Assembly (NCBI GenBank): GCA_035328465.1
Contig: DAOLIQ010000004.1
Coordinates: forward strand, 1 to 64,000
Direction of reading: 5' to 3'
Length of the DNA: 64,000 nt
Source: JADJEI01 sp035328465
Lineage (GTDB): Bacteria > Bacteroidota > Ignavibacteria > Ignavibacteriales > Ignavibacteriaceae
Shown here in pieces: positions 53,088-61,614 of this stretch (positions are counted from its first letter, which is position 1; each line of letters starts with the position of its first letter). Both the position numbers and the translations under genes were made by a program. The notes under the pieces were generated by a model, which saw only the letters and a program-made list of their open reading frames with translations, ran no database searches and was not told where the DNA came from.

Positions 53088-53954
53088 CTATAAATTTTCC
53101 TTCACAATTTTTTCGAGATAATTCCTATACAAAGAATTTGGCATTAAAGATACAAGTTGTTCAAACTCAGAAATTGTTATAAAAGATTTGTTGAACGCGA
53201 TCTCTTCGAGACAGGCGACTTTCAACCCCTGTCTGTCTTCAATTACGCCGAAGAAATTTGAAGCAGCAAGTAACGCTTCGGGGGTACCTGTATCAAGCCA
53301 CGCGACCCCGCGACCGATTTTTTCAACTTTCAACTTTCCTTTTAACAAATAAGCTTTATTGACATCAGTAATTTCGAGTTCGCCTCTGGCTGATGGTTTA
53401 AGCTTTTTTGAGATATTTATAACTTCATTATCAAAAATGTATAAACCGGGAACAGCATAATTTGATTTTGGGATTTTGGGTTTCTCTTCTATTGAAATTG
53501 CTTTGCCTTCTTTGTCAAATTCGACTATCCCATATCTTTCAGGATCAGTTACTTTGTATCCAAAAATTACCGCCCCATCTTTTAGCTCAAGAGCTTGATA
53601 AAAAAAATCAAGATAGCCGTAAAAAATATTATCGCCCAAAATAAGTGTTACGCAATCAGTACCAATAAATTTTTCGCCAATGATAAATGCTTCGGCAATT
53701 CCGTTTGGTGCATCCTGCAAAGCATAGGAAATATTTATACCAAGATGAGATCCATCTCCAAACAATTGTTTGTACATTGGGATAGTTTCTTGATTTGATA
53801 TAATAAGAATATCTTTTATTCCACCAAGCATTAACATTGATACGGGATAATAAATCAGCGGCTTATCATAAATAAGGGCTAATTGTTTGCTGTAAACTTT
53901 TGTGATGGGATAAAGACGGGAGCCTGCCCCACCGGCTAAAACTATTCCTTTCAT
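53088..53954 (-). CDS. rfbA: Glucose-1-phosphate thymidylyltransferase
   Basis: 288 residues. It makes dTDP-glucose from glucose-1-phosphate and dTTP. The nucleotide loop LAGGAGSRLYPITKVYSKQL, PLIYYPVSMLMLGGI, LGDNIFYG, and ERYGIVEFDKEG followed by EEKPKIPKSNYAVPGLY are typical of RmlA. It is the first gene of the minus-strand operon rfbA-rfbC-DegT-Wzi-fcl-gmd. The mgtE gene ends 76 bp upstream, which leaves room for a promoter. Confidence 0.96.
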   Translation of the reverse strand: MKGIVLAGGAGSRLYPITKVYSKQLALIYDKPLIYYPVSMLMLGGIKDILIISNQETIPMYKQLFGDGSHLGINISYALQDAPNGIAEAFIIGEKFIGTDCVTLILGDNIFYGYLDFFYQALELKDGAVIFGYKVTDPERYGIVEFDKEGKAISIEEKPKIPKSNYAVPGLYIFDNEVINISKKLKPSARGELEITDVNKAYLLKGKLKVEKIGRGVAWLDTGTPEALLAASNFFGVIEDRQGLKVACLEEIAFNKSFITISEFEQLVSLMPNSLYRNYLEKIVKENL

Positions 53955-54030
53955 ATCTGAAATATATTAAAATTACTTCTAAATGATTAGATATTAAGAA
54001 CCATTAAGTTCAAATTATTTTAAAGGACTT

Positions 54031-55410
54031 CTATAATAAAGTTCCTCTTAAGACGAACAGAGCAACAGTGAAATAAATCACTACCCCAATTACATCAACT
54101 AATGTTGCTACTAATGGTGCCGAAGAAGTAGCCGGATCAAGTTTTAATCTTTTCAAAATAAAAGGAAGCATTGAACCCGACATCGTTCCCCACAATACCA
54201 CTCCCACTAAAGAAATACTTACTGTTGCCCCGATTAAAGCCCAGTGTTCGCCATAAGCATCAGATGAAACGCCCCATACCGTAATTCTTAAAAATCCTAT
54301 TAATGCTAACGCACTTCCAAGAGCTAATCCGGTTATCAATTCTCTTTTAAAAACCATAAACCAATCTGTCAAAGTAATTTCACCGAGCGATAAAGCTCTA
54401 ATAACTAATGTTGCTGCCTGTGAGCCAGAGTTACCGCCGCTGGAAATGATCAATGGAATAAACAATGTCAAAACCAATGCGCGGCTAATTTCATCTTCGA
54501 AAAACGCCATCGCAGAAGCAGTGAACATTTCACCAATAAATAAAACTGCAAGCCAGCTTCCTCTCTTTCTCAACATTGTTGGAAGTGAGATTGTTGAATA
54601 AGCTTCATCTAACGCCTGAATAGCGGCTAACTTTTGAATATCTTCTGTCGCTTCTTCTTCGGCAACATCGAATACATCATCAAATGTAACAATACCGATT
54701 AACATACCAGCACTGTCAACTACGGGCAATGCGACCCTGTCATACTTCTTAAAAACTTCTACTGCCGATTCCTGATCATCGTTCACATGAAGTTCGACAA
54801 AATTTTCATCCATTAAATCAGCAACAGTGTTATGAAGCGGCGCGAGAAGGAATTCTTTGATTTTAACATCATCAATTAATTTCCCTTTATCATCAATTAC
54901 ATAAACTATATTAAGGGTCTCTTTATTATTTCCATGTTCACGAATATAATCCAAAGTTTGTTGAATTGTCATTTCCGGTTTAACAGCAATGTAATCGGGC
55001 GTCATTAAACGACCGACACTATTTTCGGGATAACCGAGTAATGCAACTGCAATTTTTCTTTCTTCCTGGGATAACAATTGAATCAAATGCTTGGCAGCGG
55101 ATGCCGGCAATTCTTCAAACAAAGCTGTTCGATCATCAGGGTCCATTTCGTTTAGGATTGAAGCCACCTCTTCTTTGCCCATTGCTTTCAGAAGATTTTC
55201 CTGAAAATCAAAATCCAGATATTCGAATGTATCAGCAGCTATATCTTTTGGAAGCAGCCTAAAAACTAATACTTGATCTTTCTCGGAAACCTGGTAAAAT
55301 AATTCAGCTATATCTGCCGGAGTCCACTCACTCAGTACTTCTTTGAGGGTGCCAAATTGCCGGTTTTCTATTAACGATAGGATTTCAGGTTGGAGTAACT
55401 GACTGAGCAT
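54031..55410 (-). CDS. mgtE: MgtE-type magnesium channel
   Basis: 459 residues from ATG 55410, with AGGAGAAGGTGCAA upstream; a GTG two codons earlier is also possible. The N-terminal Mg-sensing helical domain (DIAELFYQVSEKDQVLVFRLLP, MDPDDRTALFEELPASA) is followed by two CBS domains (GRLMTPDYIAVKPEMTI, VADLMDENFVELHVND) and five transmembrane helices from residue 285. The pore motif GGNSGSQAATLVIRALSLGEI is intact. It imports Mg2+ under gating by cytoplasmic Mg2+. No Mg-sensing riboswitch was recognised in the 175 nt upstream. Confidence 0.95.
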   Translation of the reverse strand: MLSQLLQPEILSLIENRQFGTLKEVLSEWTPADIAELFYQVSEKDQVLVFRLLPKDIAADTFEYLDFDFQENLLKAMGKEEVASILNEMDPDDRTALFEELPASAAKHLIQLLSQEERKIAVALLGYPENSVGRLMTPDYIAVKPEMTIQQTLDYIREHGNNKETLNIVYVIDDKGKLIDDVKIKEFLLAPLHNTVADLMDENFVELHVNDDQESAVEVFKKYDRVALPVVDSAGMLIGIVTFDDVFDVAEEEATEDIQKLAAIQALDEAYSTISLPTMLRKRGSWLAVLFIGEMFTASAMAFFEDEISRALVLTLFIPLIISSGGNSGSQAATLVIRALSLGEITLTDWFMVFKRELITGLALGSALALIGFLRITVWGVSSDAYGEHWALIGATVSISLVGVVLWGTMSGSMLPFILKRLKLDPATSSAPLVATLVDVIGVVIYFTVALFVLRGTLL

Positions 55411-55585
55411 TTGCACCTTCTCCTATTTTAAGTGAATGATTTGGTTACTACTTATTTATATGCTCAAAATTTAATTTAAGTGCGTTGCAAAATAGATTTT
55501 GATCGCTGAAAAAACAATTGATCTTATACTTTATCTAAAATTTTTTCGCTAACTTCCTATACAAAATGGAGACAGTCTTTCGATT

Positions 55586-56716
55586 ATGAAAATTATTTGC
55601 GATGAAAATATCTCTTTTGCAGAAGCAGCCTTCTCACAGTTTGGAAAAGTTGAGTTGCTTCAAGGAAGAAAAATAAACAATGCCGCCTTAAACAAGGCTG
55701 ATGTTTTAATTGTTCGATCAATCACAAAGGTAGATAAATCTTTGCTCGAAAATACTAACATTAAATTTGTTGGAACTGCTACCATTGGAACAGACCATGT
55801 TGATATTAATTACCTTAATAAAAGAAACATAAAATTTGCTGATGCTGCCGGCTGTAACTCCGATGCAGTAACCGAATATCTTTTTACCGCGCTGTTCAGA
55901 ATTTTAGCCGATAAAAATATTTCATTGAAGAATAAGAGCATGGGTGTTATTGGCGTTGGCAATATCGGAAGCAGAGTTGTGAAATTGGCAAAGGCGGTGG
56001 GACTGGAAGTTATAATGAATGATCCGCCGCTGCAAAGAAAAACAAGCAGTAAAGATTATGCACCATTAGAAGAGGCTTTGCAGGCTGATATTGTTACATT
56101 TCATGTTCCCCTTACTTTGGATGGTAAAGATAAAACGATTCACTTACTTGATCAGAAAAAAATCAAATCAATGAAAGATGGAATTATTTTAATCAATGCC
56201 TCGCGCGGACCCGTGGTTGATAATACCGCCCTGTCATCTTTTATCGATAAAAAGAAATTAAACGTTGTGCTCGATGTTTGGGAACACGAACCTGAAGTTG
56301 ATATTAATCTTCTAAATCAAACATTAATTGCAACCCCGCACATTGCAGGTTATTCGCTCGAAGGTAAGGTGAATGGAACCTATTTGATATATAAAAATTT
56401 TTGCAATTTTCTTGGCGAAACTCCAACCTGGCAGCCAACTCTTGCTATGCCGGAAGATTCACTTATTACAGCAGAAGAAAATAAATCAATTGAAGAAACT
56501 CTGAATTTTATTTTTTCGCAAGTTTATCAAATTCGTCGTGATGATAAAAAGATGCGGCACTTGTATGATCTTGATGCAAAAATCCGTCCTTCTTATTTTG
56601 ATTTAATGCGGAAAGAATATCCTTACCGCCGCGAGTTTAATAATTACTTTGTGAAAAACCCCTCAACACAATTGAAAAAAATTCTTGAAGCATTTAGATT
56701 TAATTTTGCGTATTAA
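55586..56716 (+). CDS. pdxB: 4-phosphoerythronate dehydrogenase
   Basis: 376 residues. It oxidises 4-phospho-D-erythronate in the DXP-independent branch of pyridoxal phosphate synthesis. MKIICDENISFAEAAFSQFG, TATIGTDHVDINYL, the Rossmann loop GVIGVGNIGSRV, catalytic Arg near 207 in NASRGPVVDN, Glu in WEHEPEVD and His near 252 in TPHIAGYS identify PdxB rather than SerA. The C-terminal dimerisation domain is full length. Its stop overlaps the convergent TonB-like gene by 4 nt. No other pyridoxine gene is in the window. Confidence 0.95.
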   Translation: MKIICDENISFAEAAFSQFGKVELLQGRKINNAALNKADVLIVRSITKVDKSLLENTNIKFVGTATIGTDHVDINYLNKRNIKFADAAGCNSDAVTEYLFTALFRILADKNISLKNKSMGVIGVGNIGSRVVKLAKAVGLEVIMNDPPLQRKTSSKDYAPLEEALQADIVTFHVPLTLDGKDKTIHLLDQKKIKSMKDGIILINASRGPVVDNTALSSFIDKKKLNVVLDVWEHEPEVDINLLNQTLIATPHIAGYSLEGKVNGTYLIYKNFCNFLGETPTWQPTLAMPEDSLITAEENKSIEETLNFIFSQVYQIRRDDKKMRHLYDLDAKIRPSYFDLMRKEYPYRREFNNYFVKNPSTQLKKILEAFRFNFAY

Positions 56717-57519
56717 TCATCTTTTAATTTAAATTCAATTGGAATGATCATTTGAACATTTATTGGCCGCCCGCGCTGTAAACCGGGTTTAAATTTTGCA
56801 TAGTAAACGATTGTTCGCGCTGCATCATCGCAACCGTAGCCAATCCCTTCAACAACTTCGGCAGAGGTAACATCGCCGTTTTTATCGATGAATGCTTTGA
56901 TTTTAACCACACCCTCAATTTCGTTTTCACGTGCATCATCAGGATAGAGAACCTTATTCTGCAGTTTCTTCATTCCTCCAACCGGTTCTGGCATTATCTC
57001 CGCAGTTAAATAATATGCCGGGTCATCTTCAAGTTCGTCGTTCACCTCAAGCGGTACAAGCTCCTCAACAGATGAATTTTTCTTTACCACTTTTTTTGTT
57101 TCAATATTTTCGTTAGAAGCCAACTCCTCTAATTTGATATTTTCTTTTTCCGGGAATAACGGTTCCTGCACCATCCTTCCCTCGACATACATAACGTCTT
57201 TTTGATAAACCCCAAGCGAGTCAAAAAACGAAGTGGGTCCTTCGCGCTTGCCTGCTTCAACCACAAACATTTCGTAAAGAATTCCTGCGGCAGTATAATT
57301 TTTTACAAGTCCACTGACTTTGCCATTTATGTAGTTCAACTCTTGTTTCAAATTCCCATTATCATAATAAATCCAGGCTGAACCATTGCGGACTTTATTT
57401 TTATAACAGATTTTTGATTCAATTTTACCATTTGGGAAGTAAGAGGTTAGAGTATCTTGTTGCGCTAATAGGTTCAGGCTAAAAAATAATATAATGACTA
57501 TAAAAAAAAATTTCTTCAT
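56713..57519 (-). CDS. Exported protein with MORN-like repeats and a TonB C-terminal domain
   Basis: 268 residues from ATG 57519 (MKKFFFIVIILFFSLNLLAQQ); the longer frame to 57618 has no ribosome site. After the signal peptide come MORN-type strands of the YwqK kind (SYFPNGKIESKICYKNKVRNG, WIYYDNGNLKQELNYINGKVSG), an acidic/basic linker (ENIETKKVVKKNSSVEEL), and a TonB C-terminal domain (MKKLQNKVLYPDDARENEIEGVVKIKAFIDKNGDV, ending FKPGLQRGRPINVQMIIPIEFKL). Unlike true TonB, it has no N-terminal membrane anchor beyond the signal peptide, so energy transduction is unlikely. The membrane HExxH gene lies 43 bp upstream on the same strand. Confidence 0.8.
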   Translation of the reverse strand: MKKFFFIVIILFFSLNLLAQQDTLTSYFPNGKIESKICYKNKVRNGSAWIYYDNGNLKQELNYINGKVSGLVKNYTAAGILYEMFVVEAGKREGPTSFFDSLGVYQKDVMYVEGRMVQEPLFPEKENIKLEELASNENIETKKVVKKNSSVEELVPLEVNDELEDDPAYYLTAEIMPEPVGGMKKLQNKVLYPDDARENEIEGVVKIKAFIDKNGDVTSAEVVEGIGYGCDDAARTIVYYAKFKPGLQRGRPINVQMIIPIEFKLKDD

Positions 57520-57562
57520 GTATTGACTTGATTTATAAAATTTAAACGGCAAAAGATAATAT

Positions 57563-58105
57563 TTAATTTTGAGTAATAAGAGGCAGAATAATTGCAACTG
57601 TAAAAAGCAGGATTGCAATTCCTAAAAAGAAATAACCAACCTCCGCATCGTATTTTAAAATTCCTATTTCACTTAGAAGATAGTTCCAATCGTGATAAAC
57701 ATTATTCCCTCCGAGCAGTGGAAGTTTTCGCTTTTGTGCATCAGCGGCATAGACGGAAATATTAACAAAATTTTGTCCAAGCCACAGTAACGAAAACTGC
57801 ACCCCCGTCCGATAAAAATTTCTGAAAAAATATAAAGCAATGATTGAGGGAATTATTATCTGCATCAAAGTACCGCCAAGGGTGTAAATATATTTTCCAA
57901 ACAACATAAAGAAAACATGCCCGGCTTCATGAATAACGAGATCAGCATTATCAATCAATCCATAATCGCCGCGGTTGATAATCCAGTACAGCGCAATGGG
58001 AATGATAATCATTGAAGGAATCCACTTCCTCACAGAATCCCATTTCGAAAGTGGCTGAGCCTTTTTTAGATTTCGCTCAAGTTCTTTTAAATCTTCAGTT
58101 TTCAA
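57563..58105 (-). CDS. Membrane protein with an intramembrane HExxH motif
   Basis: 180 residues with about five hydrophobic segments. The second helical region carries DLVIHEAGHVFFMLFGKYIYTLGG (HEAGH near residue 59), and a conserved-looking YHDWNYLLSEIGIL near 140 could supply the third zinc ligand. This layout is like M50-type site-2 proteases, but smaller and without a PDZ domain. No family name is assigned. The start is a TTG (58105) without a clear ribosome site; the first internal ATG would fall inside the first membrane helix. It is probably cotranscribed with the TonB-like gene. Confidence 0.6.
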   Translation of the reverse strand: MKTEDLKELERNLKKAQPLSKWDSVRKWIPSMIIIPIALYWIINRGDYGLIDNADLVIHEAGHVFFMLFGKYIYTLGGTLMQIIIPSIIALYFFRNFYRTGVQFSLLWLGQNFVNISVYAADAQKRKLPLLGGNNVYHDWNYLLSEIGILKYDAEVGYFFLGIAILLFTVAIILPLITQN

Positions 58106-58198
58106 TTTTGTTCAGAGTAAATTCAGTTTTATCTTGCATTAAAATAATAATCAAATCCCTTTGCTCAATTTAAATATAATTTTATCGAAAGGATAAAT

Positions 58199-59026
58199 AT
58201 GAAAAAATCTATTTTGTTTTTATTTGTGATAGTTTTTGCAAGCAGTATTTCTGCGCAGGATTTCCGCACACCCCGTCCAAGCCCCGATGCAACGGTAAGC
58301 CAGTATGTTGGAGTAACAAAAATCACAATTGATTATAGCTGTCCGGCTGTAAAAGGGCGTGCAATTTGGGGCGAATTGGTTCCCTTTGGAAAAGTTTGGC
58401 GAACCGGCGCTAATGAAGTAACCTCTATCACGTTTGATGATGCAGTAAAAATTAATGGGAATGAACTCCCCGCCGGTACATACGGAATTCATACCATCCC
58501 CAATCAAAATGAATGGGAAATAATTTTCAGCAAGGATACTAAAGTTGACGGCGGTTCGGGTTATGACGAGGCAAAAGATGCGCTGCGTATAAAAGTTACT
58601 CCTGATCCAAATCCATTTACTGAAAGAATGACTTTCACTTTCTCGGAAATGACTGAGAATTCAACGAAGGTAAATCTTAACTGGGAAAAACTAAAAGTGT
58701 CATTCAATATTGAAGTTGAAACTCAGAAACTGACTCTTGATAAAGCAAGAAATTCCTTTAAGTCGGGTGAACTTATGGCGGCGGCAAGCTACTGCCTCCA
58801 AAATAATATCAATCTTGATGAAGGCTATAAATGGATTCAAGCTTCAACAATGATTAATGAAAATTATTTCAGCACAAGATTGCTTGCACAATATCTTGCA
58901 AAGATGGATAAGAAAAGTGAGGCGATTGCCACAATGGAAAAAGCTATCGAGATGGGAAGCAAAATGCCCGACCCTCCTTTTGATTTTGAAGCTATGAAAA
59001 AAATGCTTGAAGATTGGAAGAAGTAA
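58199..59026 (+). CDS. DUF2911-family exported protein
   Basis: 275 residues with a signal peptide (MKKSILFLFVIVFASSISAQ). The DUF2911 core occupies about 25-170 (RPSPDATVSQYVGVTKITIDY, GRAIWGELVPFGKVWRTGAN, LPAGTYGIHTIPNQNEW). The C-terminal 90 residues look like TPR-type helices (NSFKSGELMAAASYCLQNN, EAIATMEKAIEMG). This architecture is common in Bacteroidota; the function is unknown. GAAAGGATAAAT precedes the ATG. The gene is divergent from the HExxH membrane gene. Confidence 0.85.
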   Translation: MKKSILFLFVIVFASSISAQDFRTPRPSPDATVSQYVGVTKITIDYSCPAVKGRAIWGELVPFGKVWRTGANEVTSITFDDAVKINGNELPAGTYGIHTIPNQNEWEIIFSKDTKVDGGSGYDEAKDALRIKVTPDPNPFTERMTFTFSEMTENSTKVNLNWEKLKVSFNIEVETQKLTLDKARNSFKSGELMAAASYCLQNNINLDEGYKWIQASTMINENYFSTRLLAQYLAKMDKKSEAIATMEKAIEMGSKMPDPPFDFEAMKKMLEDWKK

Positions 59027-59065
59027 GTTCTTAAACGACAGAACTAAAAGTTCTGAAAATTAAGG

Positions 59066-59214
59066 AGGCTGTTCAAAAGTCTATTTTTATTACCCTGTTC
59101 TTTCCAAGGGGATATTTTAAGTTCAAGCGCCATACAAAGATGACTTGAAAATCAAAATTAATGATTCTGATTAAAATTCAATGGAATGGTAATTCCAACA
59201 CTTATGAACAGCCT
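59066..59214. repeat. 149-bp element with 10-bp perfect inverted ends (AGGCTGTTCA / TGAACAGCCT)
   Basis: The arms lie at 59066-59075 and 59205-59214; pairing extends imperfectly inward (AAAAG/CTTAT). There is no coding capacity. The ends resemble those of the element at 36125-36249 (AGAGGC.GTT...). It occupies most of the 341-nt space (59027-59367) between DUF2911 and the next gene, in which nothing else was recognised. MITE-like. Confidence 0.6.
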
Positions 59215-59367
59215 TATCTTTTTTTTATATCACAACGTGGAATTTTTTGTTCACTAATTTTAATATTGAACTGCATTAATCAGGTAATTAAATAAGTTCC
59301 TGCAATGCTTTCTTCACATTTAGGTTGAACTAATATTTCAAAATTAAAAATTCCGATATGGTTCAAA

Positions 59368-60849
59368 ATGAAGTTGATTGATTCATTAAAAATTTTCTCG
59401 ATTTTATTATTGACCACCTGTATAAATTTATTTTCACAGGATACAACTTCAGTAGCTGTTATTTACAATATCAACTCACAGGTGAGCACTGAAATTGCAA
59501 ATTATTACGCTTCCAAAAGAAATATCCCCTCCTTTTATTTGCTTGGTATTAACTGTGTCACTGATGAAGTAATTGATAGAGATTACTACAATCAGTATAT
59601 CCGAGATGTTGTTCGATATCAAATTGAAAGCCGAGGACTAAAAAATAAAATAAGATATTTAGTGACGACAAAAGGAATGCCTCTAAAAATAAAATCCACC
59701 CCGGACCAATGTCAAACCGTTCAACCTGGCGGAGGTTCAATCGAATCTTTTCTTTGTTTACTATTTGATGATCTTGACGATTACTGCGGGGGTTTGGTCG
59801 AAAATCTTTATTATAAAGATAATGCTGTTTTTAATAGCTTCGAATTTGATTATAAAAAATATTGCCCTGATACGATGACTGCTAAAATTTCTTACCTATC
59901 TAGTCGTCTGGATGCATATACAATTGAAGATGTAAAATCAATGATTGACCGGGGACTGAGCGTTGACCTTAGTTTGACTGGAAAGATTATTTTAGATCGC
60001 GACCCTTCTATTAGTTATGATCGAATGATAGAAGCAAATAATAATCTCACAAATCTTGGATACGCTTCAAATTTAGTTTTTGATAATTCGAGCCTAAATA
60101 TTACTTCTGTTGGTTCGAATCAAAAAGCAATTGGTTATTGCGGTAATGGCAGTCACGCTTCTGTAAATCCCTTCATGGGGTGGGACCCATCTATTGGATA
60201 TTTGGGTGGTGCAAACTTTTTATGGGAGAACGGCGCTGCATTTTCGACTTATGAAAGCTTCAACGCCAATAGTTTTTACTACCAGGATAATGGATGCGAT
60301 TTCGGTGGAGGAAATGGGCAATTACTCGGGCACGTTGCACGTCAAAATTTAATCGCAGATTTTATTCAGGATGGAGGAACTGTTGCTGTTGGCAATGTTT
60401 ATGAACCTTCAGCTCATAATATTTTAGATGAATCAATCTTTTTTGCCCGATATCTCGAAGGGCATTATTTTATTGATGCAGCTTATATGTCTTTACCTTT
60501 GCTTAGATTTCAAAATGTTGTCATTGGCGACCCACTTTGTTTAATAAGCAATAAAATTCATGGCAATGGAGAAATTGTAATTAACGAAGATTTTGAGCTT
60601 CTTCAGAACTATCCGAATCCATTTACCAACGTTACCACCATCAATATCTATCTGAAATTTGCAGGAAATGTTAGAATTCAAATAATAAATACTCTTGGCG
60701 AGTTGGTGGGCGAGTTGGTAAATAGCTTAATGACTTCTGGAAATCACCAAATAACTTTTGCCCCAAAAAATCTGGCATCGGGCACATATCTTTGCGCACT
60801 CATATTTGATGGCAGGATAAAATCGATAAAAATTACTCTGTTGAAATAG
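59368..60849 (+). CDS. TIGR03790-like T9SS-secreted protein
   Basis: 493 residues with a signal peptide (MKLIDSLKIFSILLLTTCINLFS). The N-terminal domain has the TIGR03790 pattern SVAVIYNINSQVSTEIANYYASKRNIPS followed by KNKIRYLVTTKGMPLKIK, with an ordered Asp/Gly-rich middle part (NPFMGWDPSIGYLGGANFLW, GGTVAVGNVYEPSAHN). The last 80 residues are a type-A sorting domain (FELLQNYPNPF, NTLGELVGELVN, ASGTYLCAL, KITLLK). The biochemical function of the family is unknown. It is monocistronic. Confidence 0.82.
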   Translation: MKLIDSLKIFSILLLTTCINLFSQDTTSVAVIYNINSQVSTEIANYYASKRNIPSFYLLGINCVTDEVIDRDYYNQYIRDVVRYQIESRGLKNKIRYLVTTKGMPLKIKSTPDQCQTVQPGGGSIESFLCLLFDDLDDYCGGLVENLYYKDNAVFNSFEFDYKKYCPDTMTAKISYLSSRLDAYTIEDVKSMIDRGLSVDLSLTGKIILDRDPSISYDRMIEANNNLTNLGYASNLVFDNSSLNITSVGSNQKAIGYCGNGSHASVNPFMGWDPSIGYLGGANFLWENGAAFSTYESFNANSFYYQDNGCDFGGGNGQLLGHVARQNLIADFIQDGGTVAVGNVYEPSAHNILDESIFFARYLEGHYFIDAAYMSLPLLRFQNVVIGDPLCLISNKIHGNGEIVINEDFELLQNYPNPFTNVTTINIYLKFAGNVRIQIINTLGELVGELVNSLMTSGNHQITFAPKNLASGTYLCALIFDGRIKSIKITLLK

Positions 60850-61011
60850 TTTTAAATCCCGGTTGAATCAACTTTGACCAAAATACTTAAAAAGTCAGAT
60901 ATTTATGAATTCCCGCTACTACTTTAGATTGAATTTTGATCGTTGATGTCTTACTCTGTTAAGCCTATCTTTGAGTATTAAAAATAAGAATTAAAATATC
61001 TGAGGTATTTA

Positions 61012-61506
61012 TTGAATAAAATATTAAAGTTGTTCCTATCCGCACTATTGATTGCATTTGTTGGATTCACGATTGTCAAAAGTGATAATAATATCAAGAT
61101 AGAAGAAGAATATAGCCAGGATTCAATTAACGCGGATGAAGAAACAAATTTAGTTAATACTACTATGGTAGATTTTATTCCTAGGGGTGAAATGAAAGCG
61201 TCATGGTACGGACCTAAATTTCACGGTAAATCTACCGCCAATGGTGAAATTTATGATCAGATGGCATTTACTGCCGCACATAAAAGCTTAAAATTCGGCA
61301 CTTTATTGAGATTAACAAACTTAAAAAATGGAAAATCAGTAGTAGTAAGAATTAATGATAGAGGACCATACATTCATGGCAGAGACCTTGATCTATCCAA
61401 AGCTGCGGCCGAATCTTTAGAAATGGTGAACCGCGGAGTTATAAAAATTAAAGTGGAAGAAATAAGAATAAAAGGCTTGAGCAATCCGGTCGTTGCGGTT
61501 AATTAA
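61012..61506 (+). CDS. rlpA: RlpA-like double-psi beta-barrel protein
   Basis: 164 residues. The start is a TTG (61012) with GAGGTATTTA before it, followed by MNKILKLFLSALLIAFVGFT, a signal peptide. The DPBB domain (about 60-150) has ASWYGPKFHGKSTANGE, FTAAHKSLKFGT and RINDRGPYIHGRDLDLSKAAA with the catalytic Asp of RlpA-type lytic transglycosylases that act on peptidoglycan lacking stem peptides. No SPOR domain is present, so septal targeting is not predicted. A terminator follows. Confidence 0.88.
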   Translation: MNKILKLFLSALLIAFVGFTIVKSDNNIKIEEEYSQDSINADEETNLVNTTMVDFIPRGEMKASWYGPKFHGKSTANGEIYDQMAFTAAHKSLKFGTLLRLTNLKNGKSVVVRINDRGPYIHGRDLDLSKAAAESLEMVNRGVIKIKVEEIRIKGLSNPVVAVN

Positions 61507-61524
61507 ATAAGTTTTCTTTATTGA

Positions 61525-61557
61525 AAAATAGCCCGTTTATTCGGGCTATTTCTATTT
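61525..61557 (+). terminator. Terminator after rlpA
   Basis: A perfect stem AATAGCCCG / CGGGCTATT (61527-61550) is followed by TCTATTTT. Confidence 0.8.
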
Positions 61558-61614
61558 TAAAACTTAATTTTCCGGGGATGAATTAGTTATAACCCGAAAA
61601 AGTAGATTTATTCA

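Noticed and set aside
55411..55585. Magnesium-sensing riboswitch upstream of mgtE
   Set aside because: The sequence is AT-rich with no stable multi-helix structure or terminator-like switch that I can see.
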